In this document: one piece after another, positions 27,279 through 38,024 of the stretch | How the letters are laid out: each line of letters opens with the position of its first letter | How positions within the stretch are numbered: position 1 is the stretch's first letter | Assembly: GCA_958427355.1 (NCBI GenBank) | Contig: CAUACA010000004.1 | Span: 1 to 64,000 of the forward strand | Length of the DNA stretch: 64,000 nt | Source: an uncultured Collinsella sp. | GTDB lineage: Bacteria > Actinomycetota > Coriobacteriia > Coriobacteriales > Coriobacteriaceae | Direction: 5' to 3' | Notes under the pieces: generated by a model | What the model was told of the DNA's origin: nothing | The model's database searches: none | The model's input: only the letters and a program-made list of their open reading frames with translations | Made by a program: the position numbers and the translations under genes

Positions 27279-27752
27279 CTATGAGCGCGTCTCCATCTTG
27301 GCATGGCACTTGGGGCAGGTGACGCGGATCTTGCCTTTGCCCTTGGGAACGGAGAGCATCTGGCCGCAGTTGGGGCACTTAAGATAGGCCGTGGTCTTGC
27401 GGCCCTTCCACATCTTCTTGGCTGTGCGCTTGGCACGTTCAAAGTCTTCCTTGCTAGTACCGGCTGCGCGCGAGGCGTTGGCCGCTGCAGCTCCGCCGCC
27501 CAAGCTAGCTACAAACTTGCCCAAGCCGGGTACGTTTGCAGTCGCGGCGACAAAGGCCTTGTTCTCCTTGTGACGTGCGTCGATATTTTTGGACAGGCCG
27601 CGCAGCACGCCAATCACGATTACGGCGATGGCAATCCAGCTGAGCCACTGGATGCGGGCTATCGATCCGATCATCGCGATGACGATGCCGGCAAAACCCA
27701 TCACGATGGTGAGTTCATCGGCACCATTGCGACCCTTCATAAAGTCATTCAT
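27279..27752 (-). CDS. Membrane protein with C-terminal zinc ribbon
   Basis: 157-aa protein. Two closely spaced membrane helices (about residues 15-32 and 34-50) are followed by a basic cytoplasmic region and a zinc ribbon with LKCPNCGQ and VTCPKCHAK near the C-terminus. The ATG giving MNDFMKGRNG lies behind AAAGG; the open frame extends 10 codons further upstream without a ribosome site. The function is unknown; similar small zinc-ribbon membrane proteins are often annotated hypothetical. Monocistronic. Confidence 0.72.
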   Translation of the reverse strand: MNDFMKGRNGADELTIVMGFAGIVIAMIGSIARIQWLSWIAIAVIVIGVLRGLSKNIDARHKENKAFVAATANVPGLGKFVASLGGGAAAANASRAAGTSKEDFERAKRTAKKMWKGRKTTAYLKCPNCGQMLSVPKGKGKIRVTCPKCHAKMETRS

Positions 27753-27807
27753 GCAAATTGCCTTTCGTTCGATATGCTGCACGCCTTTATACCCGATTTA
27801 GAGCAAG

Positions 27808-27889
27808 GGGGACAGGTTAATCTGCACCAATGTGGTGCAAACATACCTGTCCCCGGAATACCAAGACGGTGCAAAGAAATCTGTCCCCA
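27808..27889. repeat. GGGGACAGGT/GGTGCA hairpin repeat
   Basis: A hairpin at 27808-27854 has outer arms GGGGACAGGT/ACCTGTCCCC and inner arms GCACCA/TGGTGC. A partial second copy (GGTGCA ... CTGTCCCC) follows to 27889. It lies just downstream of csoR on the minus strand and could act as its terminator. Confidence 0.75.
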
Positions 27890-27898
27890 ATGCCCCTA

Positions 27899-28171
27899 TT
27901 ACTTGGAGAGCTTGTCGACGACGCGTTCGATTTCGGCGAGCTTGGCGGCTTTGAGGTCTTCGTCGCCCGATTCGATCGCCGAAGTCACACAGCCCTCGAT
28001 ATGCGCCTTGAGCACGTCGGCGTTGATGCGCGCAATGAGCGCCTGCGTTGCCATGAGCTGCGTGGAAATATCGACGCAGTAGCGGTCCTCCTCGACCATC
28101 CGCAAGATGCCGTCGATCTGGCCGCGTGCCGTCTTGAGCATGCGGGTCACCGATTTGTGGTCTGCCATCAT
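27899..28171 (-). CDS. csoR: CsoR-family copper-sensing repressor
   Basis: 90-aa all-helical metal sensor that leaves DNA when Cu(I) binds. The C-H-C copper ligand set is present: YCVDIS, then LKAHIEGC with His and Cys. The ATG is set by GAGGACC upstream; the longer frame runs through a palindromic repeat and is not used. It is the last gene of a copA-copZ-csoR series on the minus strand. A matching palindromic operator lies in the copA promoter. Downstream of copZ, the gap to csoR contains repeat copy 3, so csoR may also have its own transcript. Confidence 0.92.
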   Translation of the reverse strand: MMADHKSVTRMLKTARGQIDGILRMVEEDRYCVDISTQLMATQALIARINADVLKAHIEGCVTSAIESGDEDLKAAKLAEIERVVDKLSK

Positions 28172-28215
28172 GGCGGGTCCTCGTTTCTGGTCGATCTTCC
28201 GGATGTCCCCGTCAG

Positions 28216-28278
28216 TTGCGGTGAAATACGGACTGTTTAAAGGCCTAGGGCGGCACAACAGTCCGTATTTCACCGCAA
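28216..28278. repeat. 63-bp palindromic repeat (GCGGTGAAATA family), copy 3
   Basis: Perfect 22-bp arms; the position that is A/G or G/C elsewhere reads C on the left and G on the right (ATACGGACTG / CAGTCCGTAT), again a paired change. It lies between copZ and csoR. Confidence 0.9.
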
Positions 28279-28306
28279 CTTCTGAGGATTGAGTAGGCGG
28301 TGTCTG

Positions 28307-28528
28307 CTACGCTGCGGTCACGGATAGGGCGTGGAATTTCTCGCCCGCGGCCTCGACGGCGGCGGCGAGCTGCTCGGCGGTCACGGTGTCGGTGCACTCC
28401 ACCTGGACAGTCTGGGTCTCGTGATCGGCGTCGGCATCGGTCACGCCGACCACGTTGAGCAGCGCGGTCTCGACGGTGGCATCGCAATGGCCGCACATGA
28501 GGCCGGAAGTCTTGATCGTGTAACGCAT
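28307..28528 (-). CDS. copZ: CopZ-like heavy-metal-associated (HMA) copper chaperone
   Basis: 73-aa ferredoxin-like HMA domain that carries Cu(I) in the cytoplasm to CopA or CsoR. The metal site is GLMCGHCDATVETAL, the usual CxxC. The ATG is chosen for the AGAGAGGAA site; an upstream in-frame extension has no support. It sits 147 bp downstream of copA in the same direction. Confidence 0.9.
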   Translation of the reverse strand: MRYTIKTSGLMCGHCDATVETALLNVVGVTDADADHETQTVQVECTDTVTAEQLAAAVEAAGEKFHALSVTAA

Positions 28529-28675
28529 AGGTATTCCTCTCTGTTGTGTCGGCTTTCCCAGACACCCGACCTTGACCTTCAAGCCGTCGCTCGCGTACCA
28601 AAGTACACGTCGCTCCTCTTTCGGGTCAATCTCGGGCACCTGGAAAACCCGTTCTAAATGGACTTAATGGTGAGC

Positions 28676-31015
28676 CTATTTTGCCACTTTTGGCTTAAAG
28701 GATTTTAGGCGCAGAGCGTTGCTTACGACGCACACGCTCGACAGGCTCATGGCGGCGGCGCCAAACATGGGCGAGAGCTGCCAGCCGGTGAGGGGGAAGA
28801 ACACGCCCGCCGCCAGCGGAATGCCGATGCCGTTGTAGAACAGCGCCCAGAACAGGTCCTGCTTGATGTTGCGGATCGTGGCGCGCGAAAGCTCGATGGC
28901 GCGGGCGACGTCCATGAGGTCGCTGCGCATGAGTACCACGTCGGCGCCCTCCTTGGCGATGTCTGCGCCGGTGCCGATAGCAAGGCCCACGTCGGCGCGC
29001 GCCAGGGCGGGGGAGTCGTTGATGCCGTCGCCCACCATGGCGACCTTGCCGCCCGCATCCTGCAGCTCGCGTACGTGGTGCTCCTTGTCGGCGGGGAGGA
29101 CGTCGGCGATGACCTGTTCGCTGCTCAGCCCCACGCGGCGGGCGATTGCTTCGGCCGTCACACGGTTATCGCCGGTGAGCATGCGCACGTCGACGCCGAG
29201 CTTGCGGAGCGCGGCGATGGCCTCGGCGCTCGTCTCCTTGACCTCGTCAGCCGCGGCGATGGTGCCGGCAAGCTCGCTGTTCTTGGCAAAGAACAGCGGC
29301 GTCTTGCCCTCGGCGGCAAATTGCTCGGCAAGACCCGCGGGCACGGTAACGCCCAGCTCGTCCATCAGGCGTACGTTGCCGGCTGCAATGGCGTTTTGCC
29401 CTTCGCGCGCCGTAACGCCTCGTCCGGGCACGGCCGCAAAGTCCTCGACCATGCGCGCGACGATCCCGCGTGTCTCGCACTCGGCCATAATCGCCTCGGC
29501 CAGCGGGTGCTCGCTTGATCGCTCCAGCGCGGCGGCCAGCTTGAGCAGCGCCTTTTCGCTCATGGCGGGCGATCCGTCGGCGCGCGTGGCTACCACGATA
29601 TCGGTCACGGCAGGCTTGCCGCGAGTGACCGTTCCCGTCTTATCGAGCACCACGGTGCCCACGCTGCGCAGATTCTCCAGCGACTCGGCGCTCTTGAACA
29701 GAATGCCCATCTCGGCGCCCTTGCCGGTGCCGACCATAATGGCGACGGGCGTGGCCAGACCCAATGCGCACGGACAGCTGATCACCAGCACGGCCACGGC
29801 GGAGGTGAGCGCCTCGTTTATGCTGCCGGTCAGTGCCATCCACACCGCAAAGGTCACAGCCGAGATCACGAACACCACGGGCACGAACACGCCGGCGACT
29901 TTGTCGGCCATGCGGGCGATGGGCGCCTTGGTGGCGTTGGCGTCCTCGACGAGCTGGATAATCTTGGCGAGTGACGTGTCGGCGCCCACGCGTGTGGCAC
30001 GGAAGGTAAACGAGCCCGTGCGGTTGACCGTGGCCGCGTTGACAGTGTCGCCGGCGGTCTTTTCCACGGGGATGGACTCGCCGGTGAGCGCGCTTTCGTC
30101 CACGGCCGAGCTGCCATCGAGCACCACGCCATCGACAGGGATGGACTCGCCGGGGCGCACACGCAGCACCTGGCCGGGCAGAATGGCATCGACGTCGACG
30201 GTGGCCTCGCTGCCGTCCTCGGCCACGACGGTCGCGGTCTTGGGTGCTAAGTCGATGAGCGCCTCGATAGCGCCGCCGGTCTTGGACTTGCTGCGCGTCT
30301 CGAGGTATTTGCCCACGGTGACGAGCGACAGGATGGTGCCGGCACTCTCAAAATACAGGTTGTCCATGCTCGTCATCATGGCCTCGTGCACCTGACCTGC
30401 GGCTAGCTGGTCGGCCATGATGAACATGGCGTAGAGCGACCAGGCGATGGAGGCGGTGGCGCCCACGGCAATAAGGGCGTCCATGGTGGGCGCGCCGTGC
30501 GCGAGCGATTTAAACCCGTTGATAAAGTACGCGTCGTTGACGTAGACGATGGGAATGAGCAGGACGAGCTCGGTGAGCGCGAGCGTCATGCTGTGGGTGT
30601 GGTCGGTGAAGATGCCGGGCAGCGGCCAGCCGAGCATGTGCCCCATGCCTATGTAGAACAGCGGGATGAGGAAGATGATCGAGATGATGAGGCGGGTGCG
30701 CATGGCGGAGGCGGCGGCCTCCAGCTTTTTGGTGGGCGACTCCATATGGGCGGCGCCGGACCTGGCTTGCGCACTTCCGCTTTGGACAGCGTCGGTGCCC
30801 GTGCTGATGGGCGAGGCCGAGTAGCCCGCGCGGTCGACAGCGGTGCAGATGTCGTCGGGGGAGACCTGCGCAGGGTCGTAGTCCACCAGCATAGAGCCGG
30901 CGAGCAGATTGACCGCGACGCTTTGGACGCCGTCGAGCTTGCTCACGGCACGGTCCACGTGCGCTTGGCACGCGGCGCACGTCATACCGCCCACGTCGAA
31001 CTTATCTTGAGCCAT
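28676..31015 (-). CDS. copA: Copper-exporting P1B-type ATPase
   Basis: Pumps Cu(I) out of the cell. The 779-aa protein has one N-terminal HMA domain (GGMTCAAC near residue 11), eight predicted membrane helices, the actuator TGES motif, and the intramembrane copper site SCPCALGLATP near residue 412. The phosphorylation site DKTGTVTRG is near 458, followed by SEHPLA and GDGIND motifs. Length and order are typical of P1B-1 ATPases. The Shine-Dalgarno AGGAG precedes the ATG. It is likely repressed by CsoR through the operator at 31074-31090. Confidence 0.97.
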   Translation of the reverse strand: MAQDKFDVGGMTCAACQAHVDRAVSKLDGVQSVAVNLLAGSMLVDYDPAQVSPDDICTAVDRAGYSASPISTGTDAVQSGSAQARSGAAHMESPTKKLEAAASAMRTRLIISIIFLIPLFYIGMGHMLGWPLPGIFTDHTHSMTLALTELVLLIPIVYVNDAYFINGFKSLAHGAPTMDALIAVGATASIAWSLYAMFIMADQLAAGQVHEAMMTSMDNLYFESAGTILSLVTVGKYLETRSKSKTGGAIEALIDLAPKTATVVAEDGSEATVDVDAILPGQVLRVRPGESIPVDGVVLDGSSAVDESALTGESIPVEKTAGDTVNAATVNRTGSFTFRATRVGADTSLAKIIQLVEDANATKAPIARMADKVAGVFVPVVFVISAVTFAVWMALTGSINEALTSAVAVLVISCPCALGLATPVAIMVGTGKGAEMGILFKSAESLENLRSVGTVVLDKTGTVTRGKPAVTDIVVATRADGSPAMSEKALLKLAAALERSSEHPLAEAIMAECETRGIVARMVEDFAAVPGRGVTAREGQNAIAAGNVRLMDELGVTVPAGLAEQFAAEGKTPLFFAKNSELAGTIAAADEVKETSAEAIAALRKLGVDVRMLTGDNRVTAEAIARRVGLSSEQVIADVLPADKEHHVRELQDAGGKVAMVGDGINDSPALARADVGLAIGTGADIAKEGADVVLMRSDLMDVARAIELSRATIRNIKQDLFWALFYNGIGIPLAAGVFFPLTGWQLSPMFGAAAMSLSSVCVVSNALRLKSFKPKVAK

Positions 31016-31062
31016 GGCTTCTCCTTTCTGTAGTTCGGTGTTGGAATTGTTAACCTGCCGAT

Positions 31063-31093
31063 ACTATACACCCATACCCCCTGGGGGTGTCTA
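31063..31093 (-). promoter_or_regulatory. copA promoter with CsoR-type operator
   Basis: On the minus strand, -35 TAGACA (31088-31093) and -10 TATAGT (31063-31068) are 19 bp apart. The spacer is filled by the GC palindrome ATACCCCCTGGGGGTGT (31074-31090), which matches the known CsoR site type (runs of C and G with flanking TA). A repressor bound here would block RNA polymerase directly. Confidence 0.75.
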
Positions 31094-31168
31094 GTAATAG
31101 TTGGAATGTATGACTTTTCATTACAGATGAGGGTGGTTGGTTGGCCGATGGACCGTCCCAACCAATCA

Positions 31169-31303
31169 TCTCAATCTGTAACATCTGAGGACCGTTTTGC
31201 CTGCTAGATGTTACAGATTGAGATGTTGTCTCGCGGGGTTGGGGTTTGTCTCGTTCTGTAACATCTAGACCTGTATCTGCCGAGCTAGTGTTACAGATCG
31301 AGA
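31169..31303. repeat. Array 4 of the TCTGTAACA palindrome family (2 units)
   Basis: 55-bp palindromes at 31169-31223 and 31249-31303 with a 25-bp spacer. It lies in the 331-bp gap between the kinase gene's end and the copA start, upstream of the copA promoter. Confidence 0.95.
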
Positions 31304-31346
31304 CAATTGCCGGGGAGGGGTCCCGTCACGGCAAGACGCCCGCTCT

Positions 31347-33431
31347 CTAGATACAGAATCCGGGGATCACGCAGGTTCGTTTGTTTGGCTTGTCCGCAGG
31401 CGTTGCGTACGTAAAGACGTCGCCGTCGTGTCCAACGCGATTCAAATAGAGCGTGCCTTCGGTCTCCGATGAGTCGGGGCTCACCGTGCGCTCCCACCAG
31501 CAGGTGTCCTTGCCCTTCCACTGGCGGACCATCGTCTCGTTCGTGGAATACGGGCTCACCTTGAGCTCGCGGAAGAGCTGATACTCCTTGCCCTCGCCGT
31601 TGTAGATGTCTGCCAGGTAGTGATAGTCCTTGGCAAACGAATCGGGCGGTTGCGTACCGCACAGCTCGACCATGGCGGGCAGCCAAAGGGTTGCGGGCAA
31701 CTCGCTCAGACACGATGCGCTTCTGGCGGCGCCAACGTTATTCGAGATCTTTTTGACAGATTTGATGAGTGCGCGCAGCTCGTTGGGCAGCAGCTTAAGG
31801 CCGTCGCCGTTGAGCCATTCCCGCAGCTCGCAATCTGCCCAGCCGGCGCTCGGCGGTTCAGCCGCAGCGTTGCGCTCGGCAATACCCGCATCGAACAAAA
31901 ACGTCAGTCCGGCCTTGCCCGTCCCGTCCAGAAGTTCATCGTGGCGGATGCCCACAAGCTGCGCGCCAACCTGCAGCCCGTTGGCGAGCGTGACACGCTT
32001 GGTACACGGATAGGGGATACGCCCATCGGCATCGAGCAGGTGATAGCGCTGGGCAATCTCGCGTGCCTCGCTACGGGTCTCGGCGGCCTTAATCTTGAGC
32101 GAAATCTCCTGCAGCTGATCCCAGGCGTAGTCGTCAAGCGTACCGCGGATGCCGTCCAGGTAGTCGGGGATGCCAAAGCCATGGGTTGCCGCGCCAACGA
32201 CGCTGAGCCCCGCAACGACTGCAACGACGCCACCGATAATAAACCGGCGGCGGGTCATGGCATCGTGCCGGGCCTGCACCAGAATCTCTCGCGCGCGCTC
32301 GCCGGCGACGTCGACCTTAAGGTGCGTACCGGAGTCGATGTCGATTGCGGCGTCACTGCCTGCGCCCTCGCGGCCCTCGGATTCGGCGTCGGTGAGGTAT
32401 GTCGAGAGCACCTCGAGCATCTGCTGCTCGGTAGGGCGATCGCACTGCTCGACTGAGAGACCCTTCATGATGATTTGGACGAGCGCTTCATCGCTCTCGC
32501 AGCGCGGCTCGAGCGCTGCCGGCTTGGTCTTGGTCTTTACGAGATAGAACGAGCCGGTTGCAGCGGCGTCCGTTGACTCAAAGTCAAACGGTTTGCGACC
32601 GCTGTAGAGCTGGTACAGAATGCTCGAAAGCGCATAGACGTCGATTGCCGGCGAACGGCGAAGGGCCGCGATGCCTTCGATATCCTGCGTGAGCATCTCG
32701 GGCGCGGCGTATGCGGGCGTGGCAAAGCGCCAGATGTCGGCGCGCCGGGTGATCGTGTCGTCGCCGAGAGCCATGGTCGCGGAGCCCATGTCGATGAGGC
32801 AGGGGTCAAAGGAGCAATCGGCAATCTGCTGCTCGAGCGTTCGGCTGGTGGTGCGGAACATGATATTGGCAGGCGACAGGTCGCGATGGACGACCGGATT
32901 CACGAGGCCTTGGGTCATCAAGAGCGCACGAAGCACGGCGTTTCCGACGGCGGCGACCATCTGGGTGGTCAGCCCGCCCGAGGTGTCGTGCGGAAGCAGG
33001 GGCAGCGCCTGCTTGAGCGAGGTGCCCTCGACCCACTCCATGAGGATGAGCGGGTCATCCTTGCACGATCCGTAGCCATAGACGCGCGGAAATCCGCGCA
33101 GGTGCGAGACGGTACACAGATGACGGTACTCCTCGAACAGCGCAGCGGTGTTGGCCAGGTGCGTGGCCGATTGCTCGGCGGAGCGGTCGGGGGCTTGGCC
33201 GGAAAGGATGGCGTTGTCCTTGAGTAGCTTGACGGCAAAGACCTCGCCGCTCGTGTTGGTCGCGCGCAGCACGTGCCCGATGTTGCCGTTGTTGCGGTGG
33301 GCCGTCTGGAGAATAAGCGTCATAAACCGACGCTTGGCGTCGTCCTCGGCGCTGGGGTCGACCGCCACGGCGGTATCGAACGTATCGAGACGGATGAGTT
33401 TGTCGCCATAGGCGCTATCGGTAGTATCCAT
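31347..33431 (-). CDS. Membrane Ser/Thr protein kinase with extracytoplasmic DUF6273-like domain
   Basis: 694-aa protein. A eukaryotic-like kinase domain occupies about residues 35-310: glycine-rich GNIGHVLRATNTSGEVFAVKLLK with the ATP lysine near 63, catalytic loop VVHRDLSPANIMF near 181, DMG in place of DFG (CLIDMGSATM), and the APE-like YAAPEM. One membrane helix lies at about 390-412 (RRRFIIGGVVAVVAGLS). The outer part (about 430-694) has WADCELREWLNG and NELRALIKSVKK, resembling DUF6273 modules; no PASTA repeats are present. The ATG is chosen for AAAGGA. The FHA gene directly upstream suggests a kinase-reader pair. Confidence 0.82.
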   Translation of the reverse strand: MDTTDSAYGDKLIRLDTFDTAVAVDPSAEDDAKRRFMTLILQTAHRNNGNIGHVLRATNTSGEVFAVKLLKDNAILSGQAPDRSAEQSATHLANTAALFEEYRHLCTVSHLRGFPRVYGYGSCKDDPLILMEWVEGTSLKQALPLLPHDTSGGLTTQMVAAVGNAVLRALLMTQGLVNPVVHRDLSPANIMFRTTSRTLEQQIADCSFDPCLIDMGSATMALGDDTITRRADIWRFATPAYAAPEMLTQDIEGIAALRRSPAIDVYALSSILYQLYSGRKPFDFESTDAAATGSFYLVKTKTKPAALEPRCESDEALVQIIMKGLSVEQCDRPTEQQMLEVLSTYLTDAESEGREGAGSDAAIDIDSGTHLKVDVAGERAREILVQARHDAMTRRRFIIGGVVAVVAGLSVVGAATHGFGIPDYLDGIRGTLDDYAWDQLQEISLKIKAAETRSEAREIAQRYHLLDADGRIPYPCTKRVTLANGLQVGAQLVGIRHDELLDGTGKAGLTFLFDAGIAERNAAAEPPSAGWADCELREWLNGDGLKLLPNELRALIKSVKKISNNVGAARSASCLSELPATLWLPAMVELCGTQPPDSFAKDYHYLADIYNGEGKEYQLFRELKVSPYSTNETMVRQWKGKDTCWWERTVSPDSSETEGTLYLNRVGHDGDVFTYATPADKPNKRTCVIPGFCI

Positions 33432-33562
33432 GGCGTTCCTTTGTCTGGCATGGGTTGCCGCACGTATACGTGAGCAGTGCGGATATCGGTAAAGTACCAT
33501 GATAGCCGCACTGCCCACGTATACCGCTGAGCATTGTCGTTTACGACGCAGAAGGTAGAAGA

Positions 33563-33600
33563 CGAAAGACGGACGGCGACCGTCTTTCGATCGCCGTCCG
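33563..33600 (-). terminator. Two mutually exclusive hairpins between FHA and kinase genes
   Basis: CGAAAGACGG (33563-33572) can pair with CCGTCTTTCG (33580-33589), or CGGACGGCGA (33570-33579) with TCGCCGTCCG (33591-33600); the two overlap. On the minus strand the second is followed by a T-rich tract, so it can act as a terminator after the FHA gene while the first would be the alternative form. Confidence 0.55.
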
Positions 33601-33602
33601 CG

Positions 33603-34565
33603 CTAGTCCACAATGACAAGGAATGTCGTGTAGAGACCCAGATGGAGCCTGTCGCTGTTTTCGATTTCCACTGGGGGATAAATCTTGCCGGGCTCGCGTT
33701 GGTCGCGCGGCGGCTCAATCACAATATCGCCGTCGCCTGCACCCGATTCGAGCACCGTGCCGTTGGTCGATCCAAGGCCCTGGGCGTACCAGTGCTCACC
33801 CTCAAGCCAAATGCGAAGATGCTCGCGCGATGCGTCGGCGCCCACATCGGTGATGCTGGGCGAGGTTTTGGGCAAAGAACCAATCACGGTGCCGTGCGGA
33901 TCGCGTGTGAGGGGATGGATTTGCATGTCGGCGCAGTTGTCGGCATGGGTTCTGAGCAGACCGAGGTTGGGGGCGACGGTGCGCGGCTGCTCCAGGCTGC
34001 TCATAAAGCCACGTCCGACGGTAGTTTCGGTGGTGCCAAAGTGCTCGCCCGTCTTGCTGTCGCAAAAGCGCTCGACGGTGGCCACGCCCTGAACGGGATC
34101 GGCGAGCGCCCCCGTTGCCACAAAGAGCATAAGGTAAAGCGTGCTTTTCTCGCGCACGGCATTGCCGTCAAAGTTGTCGATGCGATTGAGGGCATTTGCA
34201 TATAGGCGGCTGTCCAGCTTGTAGCTGGCGAGAGCCGACATCATTTCGTTGGCGGCCGGACCGCGATAGTGCTCGGCGATTGCCCGATAGGCGGACTCGC
34301 CGCCGCCGAGCTTGCTGCAGATTGCGGAGGAAAGGTTGAGCGTAGTGACGGTAAAGTCGCTGTAGATGGAGGGCGCGCACTGGTCAGGCTTGCGATGGAC
34401 GATGTAACGGGTGAGATACGAGCGGTTGGAAGAGCATTTCTCGAGCAGGGTACTGCCGAGATAAGAGTTTCCATTGATGAGCATTCGGGCGATCTCGAGA
34501 TGTTTAAGACCGCCGAACGAGCGAATATCGTTATAGAGGACCGAGCAAGGCGTCTCTGCTGCCAC
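33603..34565 (-). CDS. FHA-domain protein
   Basis: 320-aa cytoplasmic protein. The N-terminal 200 residues are of unknown fold, with a helical character and several cysteines. The C-terminal FHA domain (about 224-315) has TVIGSLPKTSP, ADASREHLRIWLEG and GLGSTNGTVLE, which contain the usual phosphothreonine-binding Ser-Arg-(x)-His and Asn-Gly positions. The GTG start is set by AAAGGAGG 5 nt upstream; a longer frame from 34595 lacks such a site. It precedes the Ser/Thr kinase gene and is likely a reader or substrate of that kinase. Confidence 0.8.
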   Translation of the reverse strand: MAAETPCSVLYNDIRSFGGLKHLEIARMLINGNSYLGSTLLEKCSSNRSYLTRYIVHRKPDQCAPSIYSDFTVTTLNLSSAICSKLGGGESAYRAIAEHYRGPAANEMMSALASYKLDSRLYANALNRIDNFDGNAVREKSTLYLMLFVATGALADPVQGVATVERFCDSKTGEHFGTTETTVGRGFMSSLEQPRTVAPNLGLLRTHADNCADMQIHPLTRDPHGTVIGSLPKTSPSITDVGADASREHLRIWLEGEHWYAQGLGSTNGTVLESGAGDGDIVIEPPRDQREPGKIYPPVEIENSDRLHLGLYTTFLVIVD

Positions 34566-34745
34566 GGATACCTCCTTTGATTGCTTCCTAGCCAATATGG
34601 CGATAGGAATTAATGGCCCCCGGTGGGCGACGTATTAAATGGCTGCGCAATATATAGCGTAACCAAAGCAACATTATAGGCCACATGTTCGAAATTGCAG
34701 GAAGACTGAGAGATTTGGTTTGGACTGGACGGAAATCCCCCTCTG

Positions 34746-34881
34746 TCTTGATCTATAACAATTAGGGCCGATTTTACTCGGTAACTGTTACAGATTGAGA
34801 CGTTTGTGAACCGTGTCGACCGTTTGTCTCGATCTGTAACACGTAGAGGAAGATTTGCCCTGTAGATGTTACAGATTGAGA
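34746..34881. repeat. Array 5 of the TCTGTAACA palindrome family (2 units)
   Basis: 55-bp palindromes at 34746-34800 (one arm has TCTATAACA) and 34827-34881 with a 26-bp spacer. It lies between the divergent FHA and DEAD-box genes. Confidence 0.93.
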
Positions 34882-34948
34882 CAATCAGCCGGGCCCACCT
34901 CGTCCACCCCGTCATCTGTGGTTTACGTGGGGGCATACGGAGTACGGG

Positions 34949-35153
34949 TATACTAACCGGCGGCGAATCTGCTCCATCGCTTAGAGCTGCTGCGTCTGGA
35001 CGGCGCGTGATAGGGCTGCCAAAGCGATCGCCAGCGTGCTGAGCAACGTCCTCTCTGTGCGCACCTGTTTTTGTATGTATTAGCGCACTACCAAGCACGC
35101 TCGCGCGGCCGCATGCCGTGCCCATAACGCGTGCAGATAAGGAACAACAACAT
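34949..35153 (+). promoter_or_regulatory. Promoter and long structured leader of the DEAD-box helicase gene
   Basis: A -10 element TATACT (34949-34954) with only a weak -35 is followed by about 190 bp before the start codon. The leader contains an inverted repeat ATCGCTT (34976-34982) / AAGCGAT (35022-35028) and no credible upstream frame. Long structured leaders are typical of cold-inducible helicase mRNAs; the link is inferred. Confidence 0.45.
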
Positions 35154-37403
<2,250 letters not shown>

Positions 37404-37437
37404 CATACGCATCGCCCGCTAGGGCGAGGCGAACCAA

Positions 37438-37475
37438 GGGCCCCGAGCAACTACGTCCGGGGCCCTTTCTGTTTG
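37438..37475 (+). terminator. Terminator after the DEAD-box gene
   Basis: A GGGCCCCG / CGGGGCCC stem is followed by TTTCTGTTT. Confidence 0.85.
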
Positions 37476-37560
37476 CCGTATCCGATCGCTAGTTCAAATG
37501 TGATTTCCTCGGGAATGCATCTAGAGGATGCCGTGGACCTGTTTCCTGCCATGCGGCAAT

Positions 37561-37895
37561 GGGTCCCATGGGGTGCGCCGTGCATTTTTTGGAGTATTCT
37601 GCAGTTCGAGCTGTCTGCATATGATTCGACGTCGCTAACGGTGGCCTTCGGATATCCCTGGCGAGCGTTCTGAGTCAGATTTCACCGTTTTCCGGAGCAG
37701 GGGCGCGTTATTCTCGCCATGTCGGGACTTAAAATGATACGGCGCCCTACAGTTTTGCCCACCCGCGGCGGTGCTGGCGCGGTCACGTTGCAGAATACTC
37801 CGTTTTTTGCACGGGCCAGGATGGGGTACCTCGGGAAAACACGGCGGTATCCCGTAAATATATACAATCTGTACCGTAATTTATACAAAACGAAG
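37561..37895. repeat. Element with ~42-bp inverted ends (GAATACTCC family), copy A
   Basis: The left end 37561-37604 contains CCGTGCATTTTTTGGAGTATTCTGCA. The right end 37789-37830 is its near reverse complement, TGCAGAATACTCCGTTTTTTGCACGG. Total length is 270 bp. The similarity to copy B (55899-56235) continues past the right end into two TATRCAA motifs about 22 bp apart (to 37895). The interior differs between copies and has no convincing gene. Copy A ends 195 bp before the EFR1 gene. Nothing else is recognised in 37404-38024 apart from the terminator. Confidence 0.7.
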
Positions 37896-38024
37896 AGGCA
37901 GACAGCGTAGGGTGGGTGCATTGGGGCGCTTGGCGCATCAAAACGGGGACCCCACGTGCCGTATACTCTGGCTGGATGTGAAAGCGGCTTGACGCGTTGC
38001 CAGGCGTAGGGGGAGGGTGTCTAG

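Noticed and set aside
37719..37910. 63-codon frame inside element A
   Set aside because: It crosses the conserved inverted end and has no counterpart in copy B, so it is likely accidental.
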